From Patiria pectinifera (Eukaryota; Echinodermata; Asteroidea; Valvatida; Asterinidae), in NCBI GenBank assembly GCA_029964075.1, contig CM057136.1:7440001-7504000 (forward strand): a stretch of DNA of 64,000 nt, in the 5' to 3' direction. Shown here in pieces: positions 29,306-40,400 of the stretch. Below the pieces are notes generated by a model, which was not told where the DNA came from, searched no databases, and worked only from the letters and a program-made list of their open reading frames with translations. Within the stretch, counting starts at the first letter, position 1, and every line of letters starts with the position of its first letter. Made by a program: the position numbers and the translations under genes.

Positions 29306-31475
29306 GGCTTAAACTTGCTGTTGCAACTACCAGTACGGTGCAAGACTTATGAAGTACAGTGGCACTGTTCAAAATGATCACAAAATGCCTAAGAACAAAA
29401 CAAATAAATAAAATAAAAATGAAATATAGGCACTTCGGCAAGTGACAAATGTACAAATTCGAGGACGTGATTCACTGTGGCCAGTGACAAACAGTGAAGT
29501 CAAAACATTAATGCATTGGCAATTTTTTGCAATTTTTTTTTCAGAAGCCGTAACAGGTTTTGGAATGAATGTTGCATCCTGAAACCCCTTTTTTCATCAT
29601 GTATTACATGTATCACAACGAAGGTCAGTCATTACAGAAACGTTGAAAAGACATGAATCTGGAACTGAGAAACTTTTCAAATTTTCTTAGAAAATAATTT
29701 GAAAATGCACTTGACTCTCCATAGACTTTGTAGGCCTACACAGCCAAAGAAGAGCGGTCTTGATACATTCTTTCCCAGGTTTTTCAACGCCCTTTTTTTA
29801 GCGCCCTCATAGTCATACACGCGCATGCATGAGGGCGCTATAAAATGATCTGCCGCCTTAACATAAAAGAAGGAACCGATTCACAGCTAGGCAGGCCAAT
29901 TTTACATTTAAACACTTCTTTGGAAAGAATTTCATACTGGGCCACCACTCATATTCCTTAATATGACCTCACCTGAAAAGTACCAAAAGTTGTAAATCTG
30001 ATCAAGAAACACTAGGCCGGCCTATTTATTAATTTAAGGAGTGCAAAAATTCTTTTAAATACTTAAAGTTTAACTTTTTCTGCCATGGCCCATAGACTTT
30101 GTGCAGGAGGTCTAAGTTGGTGGCCCAGTTCTTTTTTTCTAAAGTACGATTCGGTTGATAATTGACGCATAACAAAGTCATGCAATGTTTTGGTTGACTT
30201 CCGTCAGGTGTCCGTAAAAACAAACGGCCACACTAGCAAAAGCGAAACATTAAAAAAAAAGGCAGTGGATATTTAGCCGGAGACGGAAAACCTTGGCTTT
30301 AGTAAACGTAGCTTGCAGGATATGCACTGAACATGCGCTACTTGGGTTTTTTTAATAGACATTTTCCGGTGACAAATTTTAGTCTGGCTCCATGCCAACA
30401 TTATCGTTGTAACTTTGTATTCACAAGATGGGAATCAGACCATTTTACAATTTCGGACTTTATTTCCCATTAAAAAAAAAATCCTCCAGAGCCACAAATC
30501 TGAAAAAGAAAATGTAATACTCTGCAATAAAATGTTTGAGACATGTTAAAATAATAAAAGAATATTTTTATTTTTTGGGGGTGGGGGAAAACAAACAAAA
30601 TCGAACCCACAGGACAGCTTCCCGCTCATGAGGTCCGTTGCTTATCCACTAGGCCACAGGTGCTACACAACCGTTGGTGATAATTTAATATATCTTAAAT
30701 TAATTCCTATAATTCAGCCCTATCTTAGAGAGTACAGCGCCCTCTGTTGATAGGGATTGCCGCTGGCACTATCTTAAAAAAAATGTGGCAAAAATAGGAA
30801 CCTAAAAAAGTAAAACAGTTTACCAATACTATATATAGGGCCTACCATGTCTTCATTTGATTTTGAGAATAACACAAAAGATTGATTCTGTACACAATTC
30901 AAAGCGGAGTTAAAGCAGTCCTTCCCTGTCCGTAAACTGGGCAGCCCTTTCCTTTTGCCACGCATTTCGAATCGAGGCTCCAGCGTGACAGCATGCGCAG
31001 TGCGGCGCCGGATGCGGGGAAAATCGAGGTCGAAATATTCAACTCAATATCAACCAATTCACACGATTTTCCGTAAATAACATAGTCACAACATCAAGAA
31101 TACAGATCTTTTCTCTGATCGTTAAAATAAACACTGAATATGAAGAAATTCTCACCGAAACTGATGTTTGCCATCACGTTATTTGTTCAAAATCACGCGC
31201 CCGACCATTACACGTAAATTTGGCATCCCATAATAATCACTCATTACAGAAATCAATGTCAAGGGTCAACCTCTTTCCAGAGTCTTGTAAATTAAATTAA
31301 CAAAAATAACAAAATTAACAAATATTAACATGTTTCAAAGTAATAAGGAAAAAAATTAAAGAAGAAGATACATGGCAATTTCAGTTTTTGCAGAATATGA
31401 ATATTTGGCAATAATTCGTTTTTCGGTAATTAACTTCTTCAAAGTTCGCGGATGCAGAATAAAACGTAAACCAAA
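29306..31475. promoter_or_regulatory. Head-to-head intergenic region of LIN54 and COPS4
   Basis: 2.2 kb separates the two divergent start codons. AAAATGGCGGC at 31473-31483 overlaps the COPS4 start and matches the YY1 motif often found at animal housekeeping gene starts. A CAGCGCCCTCTGTTGA CTCF-like word is at about 30735. A tRNA-like SINE (minus) is at 30597-30666, and a short hairpin with AGCGCCCTCAT arms is near 29798-29835. Untranslated first exons probably lie here but cannot be placed from sequence alone. Confidence 0.45.
30597..30666 (-). repeat. tRNA-like SINE head
   Basis: The minus strand reads GTGGCCTAGTGGATAAGC (A box) and, about 35 bases on, GTGGGTTCGATT (B box). No flanking CCA or perfect acceptor stem, so it is a SINE head or tRNA pseudogene. 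Confidence 0.5.
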
Positions 31476-34400
31476 ATGGCGGCGTCCATCAAAAGGCAAC
31501 TTTCCGCTCTTGTCAACACGGGAAGTGCACCAAAAGACCTCACGGAGAAGTAACTTTCTGTTGGAAATTTTATTATACAGATTTTTACTATTTGTCATTT
31601 GTATTAGCACATTTTTACAAAATCTTTAAAGGACAATTGTGCAAGATGGACGATTTCTTTCTCTTTTTGGTGCAGTTTTTTTTGCGCAATCCAATGCAGC
31701 ATTCATGCACAAATCCATGGCATGGGCCGGGCTTGGACATGGTGGGGGCAGGAGCCAGTCAAACTTAAGTTAGTTTTTGTTTAAGTATTTTTCTAAAATT
31801 AATTATTACCATATTAATGCATAGCCTAGACTAGACCCGTGAACGTGGCTTGTAATACAACGCCACGTTCACGCCTTCACGGGTCTAAGCCTAGACATAG
31901 TTTTTGTAAAACTTATCCTTGAGTCACCATAAATTGACGCAGGTAACGCTTGCATTGTAACGTGTGCACGTAGTCCAACGCAAATTGAATGCGAGTGCGT
32001 CAAAACATATCCTCGTCATTTTAGGGGGTCTGACGATACATCATTAAGCTTTTGCTGTAATTTCAGATAAAATAATAGATGATGTGTCTAGCTACGTTTT
32101 ATTTATAGATATCCATGACGTTACAAGACCCGATATAGAAAGCGCCCGCTGAATTGTCAGAATGTCAAGGTCAAAACGCAGTCTTTTTTGCATAATCAAG
32201 GCCCCCCCAAAAATAGTTCTGGTAAAGTGGTAGGGAATTTATTTTATTTTTTCCCAATTTTTTATGTGTATGATCATGGAGGCGTCTGCATGTAGTCAAT
32301 GGGACTAAAAGGTGGAATTTGATGGTTTTGGGTGTTTTTTTCTCTCATTTTTCCAATAAAAAAATAGGGTAGGGGCTGTCAGAATAGGGCAGGTAGAAGA
32401 ACTAGGTAGGGAAACCGGAAGCAGAACTATTTTTTGTTTGGCCTAATCAGAAAATCGGCTCACATATAATTCCTCGCTTTGCAAGGGTCAATAACACAGA
32501 CTAGCAGCTCCATACAATGCGTCTGAAATACTGGACTTCCTCACTATTGTGAGCCACACATCAATAGATGCTAAAGTTCCCGCAAAGTTGTTTTTCCTGA
32601 ATCTGAAATTTAGGCTGTAATAAGAGCTAAATGCCAGGATAATAAATTGGGGCCAGGTACTCAACTGTCTCTGGGTATGTCCAGGTGGCTGCTTATTTAT
32701 TATGGGAAAAGGCAATTTGAATTAATTTTGTCTTCATTTAATTTTTATCGCAAGGTATCGGAAAATTCTGACAGATATTATGAAGCTGAAAGACAATGCT
32801 CTTGTTGAAGGACTGCAGGCATTAATTGAAGCTTGTAAGTAGAAAACTTGTGAGAAAAAGAAAATTATTAATGGTAAAAGGGGAGAATGCGACCATCTAA
32901 GGAAACCAGCAATGCCTAGTGTAAATGAGAGAGTGGGGTCTTAACCATAGTCACGTATAACATGACCATGTATGTGCTTTGTAGCGTAGAATTGACCCAA
33001 GTTGGACTCCAGGTTTGTGCTTAGTAACAAGTGGTTGAATTCTCCCTCCAGTCGAATATACCGTCTTTTACCCCTACCCTAGTCCGAACATTTGGGACTC
33101 TCAATACATTGTACTATGTAAGAGAGTCCCAAAACCTAACCCTAACTCCCAAGGCCTTTTTGCTAGGATGTAACCTCCATCCTGCAAAATTCTCCAATTG
33201 GCCTCATGGAAAAATAGCATAGCCTCAATCCTGCAAATTCCTCTATTATTTCCTGAATATGGTCTGTAGATGGGTGACCACTGCCTAAATTCTGCAAAAT
33301 CCTGCGGCAGTGACTGTCAATATGTTGAGGCTTGGCCAGTGACAACCTGGAGCAGTACGGTGGATTTCAAGCATAATCCAGGCCTATATTTATGCATGGC
33401 TGAGCAAAAACAACAAAAGGTCCAGCCCAAGACCTTGACAAAGTGCATCCTACAAAATCAGTAACGCACTTTTGCCATGTAACCTCAATCCTCCAAATTC
33501 TTCCACTTTGGCAAAGAGGATTTTGAAGGATTCAGGGCGGTTAGGTTTAAGTATGCAATACAAAAAAAATAGACTGGCACCTGAAACAACCAGTCCAACA
33601 CTTCTTCAGTACTGAATCAATCAGCTGTGCCAAAAGAAACATGTGGCATGTCACAAGCTAGTCTCTCTTTACTACACATTTCTCTGTAGTCAGCCACCAG
33701 ACTAATGACAATGAATGAAGAGGTCAGTCTTTTCAAACAGTTGGACCATGGTTGGACATGTAGTACCAGTCTAGTCTTTAGCCTCATTTTGAAAATCACT
33801 CGACTTCCCTCTCATGTGCAAAATATTGAAGAAAAGTCTCCTTTAAAAATTGAATTGAGTCTGCAAAGTTGGTTGGTGAAATACTGAGGACCTTTTCTTT
33901 GCCCAATGAAAGTTTTGGAGAATTTTGCTGGCTAAAGAAGTGAGTAAAGTTGACCTGATTTCGCTTTGCATGTTTCTGAGCACTTATCCCTAACCCCCAG
34001 GCCCTCTGGCTAGGATGCAACCTCAATCCTGCAAAATCCTCCAGTTGCCACTGAGAAAAAAAATGGATTCAGCCTCAATCCTCCCAAAGTCATCCGTTAT
34101 TTCTTGAATGTAGTCCGTGGAGGGTGACCACTGCCTCAATCCTCCAAAATCCTCTGTCAATTACTGCTATGGTTTGAGGCAGTGCGAATGGCGCTTAGAA
34201 GCAGTGCGGATGACATACGAGAAAAACACAGGGCTGATTTATGCATGGCTGAACGTAACCAATGCAGGATATGGCCTACTGGCTTGACGTAATGCATCCT
34301 CCACAAAAAAAGCCATACATCTTTGCCATTCATCCTCAATCCTCTAAATTCATCCAAAACCGGCAGGAGGATTTTGGAGGATTGAGGAGGGTAGTGTTAA

Positions 34401-37400
34401 GGCCCCAGTCTGCCCTTACACCTACCGGTACTCAGTGGGCCCATAAAACCTTCCTTTTGCCATGGCGTCTCCCTGGGGAGTATACAGCTTGATGTCGCCT
34501 TTTGTTTCAGGCACTAACAGCTAATTCAAACACAGTTACGATGTCTGCTGTCACAGGTACCCAATTCACTCCTGGATGGGATCAAAGTTTGATTTGAATG
34601 TTGAAATGGTCTGACCCTTTCTTTTTCCAGTGGTGTATGAGAGCGTTAGCCTGGTCATCTCCAGACAGCTCCTGACGGAAGTCTCCAACCAGCTTGGGAC
34701 TCTGTCCGACGTCCTCTCCAAGAAAGTCTCGCATTTCATGATTGAGAAGGTGCAGCCGAGGGTGGTTTCCTTTGAGGAACAGGTGAGAAAGAAAGTCGAA
34801 CGGAAAAGTGTTGCGAAAAATACTGGTTACGACTACCAGGCTGATCCTTTTAAGTTGAAAATAGGCTGATTGACATACTAAGGTGACATATTGAGTCTTA
34901 CATGTAGTCAAATGTTCATCAAGCATAATTTCTAGCCTAGATTTCTAAGCATGATTTCTAGGGTTTTTGTTACCAACCGTTTCTTTACTGTTAGCAAAAT
35001 TTTCTCATTAATTAGGTTGATATGTTACCAACATAAATGTACCTATGTGCCTTTAAACTTTGAGAAATTCCTTGGTACAAGACTCAAGATTCAAGATTTG
35101 TTTTATTAGTCAAGTAAAAAATTACATGAGATATGATCTCCTAATCCTTTGTGCAATCAAAAAGTTACATATAGTATCCATAAAAATATATATTTAAAAC
35201 AGTAAAACATGAGAGACCTAAAAAACTTGAAATTAAATAAAACACACAATACATGTATATAGAAAGCAACAAACAAAAACGAACATACACAGAAATACAT
35301 GACAGTCACCACTTGATTATGGACATGATATGTTCTCCTATACATGCAATTTAAAAAAAAAAATTACACAGTGTCCATAAAGATTTGATTTGATATTCAG
35401 ATCAATAAAACATGAGCCCTGAAATCAAAAACACACAATTAAATTAAAACAAACAAATAATGAAAGGTTTGCGGAAACACCATGTGCGAATAATTTCTCA
35501 ACTAAGAGAATGGTTCTGAAAAGAACCAGAGGTATAAACCCGAACTTCCGGTCAGTATACTCTGACCGTCTTCAGGAGAGTGAAGAAGACGGTCAGAGCT
35601 TACTGACCGGAACGTCGAGTTTATACCTCTGGTTCTTTTCAGAACCATTCTCTTAGTTGAGAAATTATTCGCACATGGTGTTTCCGCAAACCTTTCATTA
35701 TTTAGTATCTCCACCATGCAAAGCCTCAAATCTTACTTAAAACAAACAAACAAGCAAAAGACAAATAAGAAAACACACACCTGAAATAGTTACGTGACTG
35801 TAACCGCTCACTTACAGGTAGCCACTGTGAGACAGCATCTGGCCGGCATCTTTGAGAGGGAGCAGAGCTGGAGGGATGCGGCCAATATACTCGTTGGTAT
35901 ACCACTGGAATCTGGACAAAAGTGAGTAGAAATCGGTTGTAGATGAGGCTGTTGCTTAGGCTACATCATTATTAACCTGCTCATTGGGCCCATGAAACAT
36001 TCAAAAGACACTCTCAGCTCCCTGGGGAGTGTACAGCTTGATACTGCCATGTCAGCACTATACAATCAATCACATTAACCATCGCTGCCCTCACAGGTAC
36101 TCATTTACTCCTGGGTGGTGAGAAGCAATGAGTGACAAAGTGTCTTAGCCTACGACACACGCGCCACAACCCCAGGCTGGACTCTGAATTACCGGCAGAT
36201 CTTGAATTTGATGCTCTAGACTATGAAACCACGGCACTCCACACAATGTTTGTGGAATTTTGATTGACTTTGGAAGAACTTTGTCGAAAAAGCTGAAGGG
36301 TTAAAGGGACACTGGGTCCTGGAACAGCCCAATTGGGCTACAAAACGCGCTTTGAACGAGATGATGATAATCAGAAATAACATTTAAAAGTAGGATATAA
36401 ACATCCACACAACTATCCTTTCAAAACTGGGCGTTTTTGTGTTATTCCTGTATTATGCATGCGAGAACGAATTTCGGGGTCCACTTTTGGGACCCCATAA
36501 ATTCGAGCTGTTTGGATGCTAGTTGTGATTTCATTTGTACACGTAAAGTGTTCGCCTTTTGCGAACGTTGAAGAAACCACAATTTTTTGCATTGGTGATT
36601 GGTCACTGCACGCTGTTCCCGAGACACACAAATGTATAGCGTACACTGAGAACGACACAAAAAACGTATTCGTACTCCGTCATGTCCGATGTAAACAAGC
36701 AGGTTTTTTTTCGTCTTTTCTCGGGAACGGTAAGACATTAGGTTGGTTTCCTTTCAACCAGATGTTTGAAATAGGCTAAGTAAACAATCCAAAACATAAA
36801 ATTATCGGGGATTTCAGGACCTAGTGCCCCTTTAACCTTTTCAGATTAAATGATTGTTGCAGTTTAAAAAGAAATTGACTGGAGCAGGGTTTGAACCTGC
36901 GACCTCCGGATTGCTGTTCCGCTGATCTACCAACTGAGCTATCCAGCCCTATGTTCAAGGAACGTAGTCAGAAGCCATTAACCCATACATGCCATGCAGC
37001 CAGGGATCATGCCCAAAGTCACGATACTAACAACATTAGCAAGGCTGCGAACCCAGAAAAAAGCAAACGGGGATGACTCAGAGAGGATTATAGTTATAGT
37101 CTTTTCTCACTTCTGTCTCAGGCAGTACTCGGTTGACTATAAATTAGAGACGTACCTGAAGATTGCTCGTCTGTATCTTGAAGACGACGACCCTGTCAAT
37201 GCTGAGGCTTACATCAAGCGAGCATCCCTGCTTCAAGCTGAGTCCACCAATGAACAGCTACACATACATTACAAGGTGAGACTATTGAGTCATTATGAGA
37301 CCAGCACCTGATTTCGTGAAACTCATCGTAACTTGTGATGCATCACAGCGCTGCAACGCGTCGTATCCCTACGATGCATGCGTCGCAGCTGCGACGCGTC

Positions 37401-40400
37401 CTGCGATCCATTTCACAAAATACGTCGTAAGCGCTGCGTCGTAGGTGTATTTATAGCACAACTCGGTGACTATTTTATGTATTTATTCAACGTACAGTAA
37501 ATAGTTGTCTGATATTCAACAAAGAGTCGTCGGATCTCCTCTCGAAAAGCTTTAAAACGTAAAACAAAATGGCGGACGTGTGATGCAAAACCCTGTAGGA
37601 AAACAGCTCTCAGTGAACTGTATAGCTACTTTGAAATTTCAACTGCAATATTCCACGCTTATTCATAATTATTCAATGCATTTTCTATTTACAACCTAAC
37701 ACACATTGTCTCGGAGATATAGTCTTGTTTATGTATATTTATGGTATAAAAATAATAAAGAAAACGCTTCTTATTTTGCGATGACCACTAGATACGTCGT
37801 AACTTGCGACGTGTTTTAAGCCGTTGTCAAGAATCTTACGACGCATTCAACACATCGCAAGTTTCGTGAAATGGATCATACGACGCGTCCTGAGTTGCGA
37901 CGTGTTACACGTCGTAACTCAGGTTGCGACGCATCGCAGCACTTCGTTAAATTGGGTGCTGCTCCCACGAAATGTGGACAAAGTTGGCAAATATTGTGTT
38001 TTAGGTTTTGACATTTTGAAATGCCTGATGTCTGCTTCAAAATGATGCATGATTTCATAGGCACTGAGACCATATAACATCTAGGAGAAAGAAGATAAGT
38101 GATAAATTAGGAGATAAACAGATGTATTAAAATGCTTTTTGTATAAATTTCTGTACAAATCTTGCGTTCCCCCCATGGCTACGAAGACCTCATCAACTTC
38201 GACGACGACACCGCCAACTGACTTGAGACAACTGAGATACCTGTGTAGCTTCTGAGGGTGGACTCAAACAAACAAACAAAATGGAAAGTTTTACAAAATT
38301 GCCGAGCAGGGGTTCAGTCAAAAGATGTGAATTGTTCTTTAATCCCTGACCAAGGTTTGTTATGCCAGAGTGTTGGACTACCGGCGGAAGTTCATTGAGG
38401 CAGCTCAGCGATACAATGAGCTTTCCTTCAAGACCATCATAGCAGAGGAAGAGAGAATGCAGGCCCTGAAGCACGCACTGCACTGCACAATACTAGCATC
38501 AGCAGGTAAGGGCCAGGCTAAGAGCTACAGTGAAATTGCTATAAGTCAAACTCGGACAACTTGAAACTGTTCATCTCAAAGTTTCATTTCGTTCATTTCA
38601 TTTCGTCAAGAGAATAGAATATTATGTTTATTAGTACCCCCGTAACTCGAAATGCCTGCACTGGCGCACTGGTACCTCCGTTTAACTCAAACTGTTGTTT
38701 GGCCAGTCCATAAGAAACCGATGCACATGACTCTTCTGATGATTTTTTTTCCCACACGGAAACAGATGGGAACTGAAAACCCCGTCCACATGTTGGCCAG
38801 GGCGGGTTTCAAACTTGGGTCACAGAGGTTTAAGGAAAGAACCGCTACGCCAACTTGACTCCCGAAAATACTCCTGACTCCAATCTGTCACCATCCTGTA
38901 GCCGTGATTCATAATGTTTGAAAAATTGTTTCCTTTTTGTTCCCGAACCCCCCTCCCAGGCCAGCAGAGGTCCCGTATGCTGGCTACTCTCTTCAAGGAC
39001 GAACGATGCCAACAGTTGCCGTCCTACGGCATCTTAGAGAAGATGTATTTGGACCGTATCATCCGAGGCAACCAGCTGCAGGAGTTTGCTGCCCTCCTTC
39101 AACCTCATCAGAAAGCCACAACCGCGGACGGTATTAAATCCAAACCTCCTAGTCATTTTTTCTTAATAAAAAAACTGTTGGCAGTATGTAATGTGTTGTC
39201 AAAAACAGACTCTTGTGGGTAACTGGTCATTGCTTAAAATAAGGATCTTTCCTTTACGTACAATGACAGCTTTAAAAGCAGATTTCCCTTGACAAGAATT
39301 ATGCCCAACTGAAGTGTATGATAAAATATTGCCTGTTGAAGTTTTAGGTTTTTCATACAGGGTGAGTCAAAAAAAGCGAAATCCAAATGTCGGGATCATT
39401 GTTTTAGTGAAGTTCTGCATGTAGCACTTTCAAAATCTAGGATATGAAACCCAATTAATAAGCTTTCCTTTAGTACAAGAATCATTGGAATCACTATTGA
39501 CTTTTAAAGTTACGGAATTTTAATTACAATCCCGCTTTAAAGTTCTGTCCACGTATCACAAAAATGGTGTGCGGTCTTTCAGCAAAACGAAAACAATTCA
39601 CATGCATCCCTATGTGATTTGTTTTCGTTTTGCTGAAAGAACACTTAACTTTTTGTGATCCGTGGACAGAACTTTAAAACGGTGGTTGTGTTTAAAATTC
39701 TATAACTTTAAAGGTACATGAGTGATTTGAATGATTTCTTGTACTGAAGGAAAGCTTATGGATTGGGCTTTCATATCCTAGATTTTGAAAGTGCTACATG
39801 CAGACCTTCACTAAAACAATGGTCCCGACATTTGGGTTTCGCTTTTTTTGACTCGGCCTGTATTTTTGTTAGTAATACCACTCTATAAATATTCCAAACA
39901 ATCAGCTCAAGAGGCAAAATTACAGTCTGGATATTTTACAGTACATATTAAACATATTTAGAGTCGCATTTTTGCACAAACACTGTAAATATCGAAAAAT
40001 TCTGTCCAGCAGAGTCTGGTTTTGGCAGAGCATGTGTCAATATTGCAGTTTTTTGTTTGTTTTGGGTTAAATCTGCAGGTTCAAGTATTTTGGACAGGGC
40101 CGTCATTGAGCACAATCTTCTGTCTGCCAGCAAGCTGTACAACAACATCACATTTGAAGAACTCGGGTCGCTCCTTGAAATACCACCGGCCAAGGTTGGT
40201 GACAGTTATTGTCTACGTCATGAAATAAGGTTTATTATGTTCATGTTATGCAGTGTTGTAGGACTTGAAACCAGGACTTGGACTCAAATCTGTCTCGAGT
40301 TGCAATTTTAGTGACTTGGGCACAATTGCAGAATACCCCGCCACTCAATCTATCCACCTTGTAGCCGGCTACAGAGTCACAGTTGGTTGCCCTCAATTAA

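Noticed and set aside
36880..36952. Functional tRNA-Ala gene
   Set aside because: C at position 33, a weak D stem and the presence of many tRNA-SINE heads nearby argue against a working tRNA.
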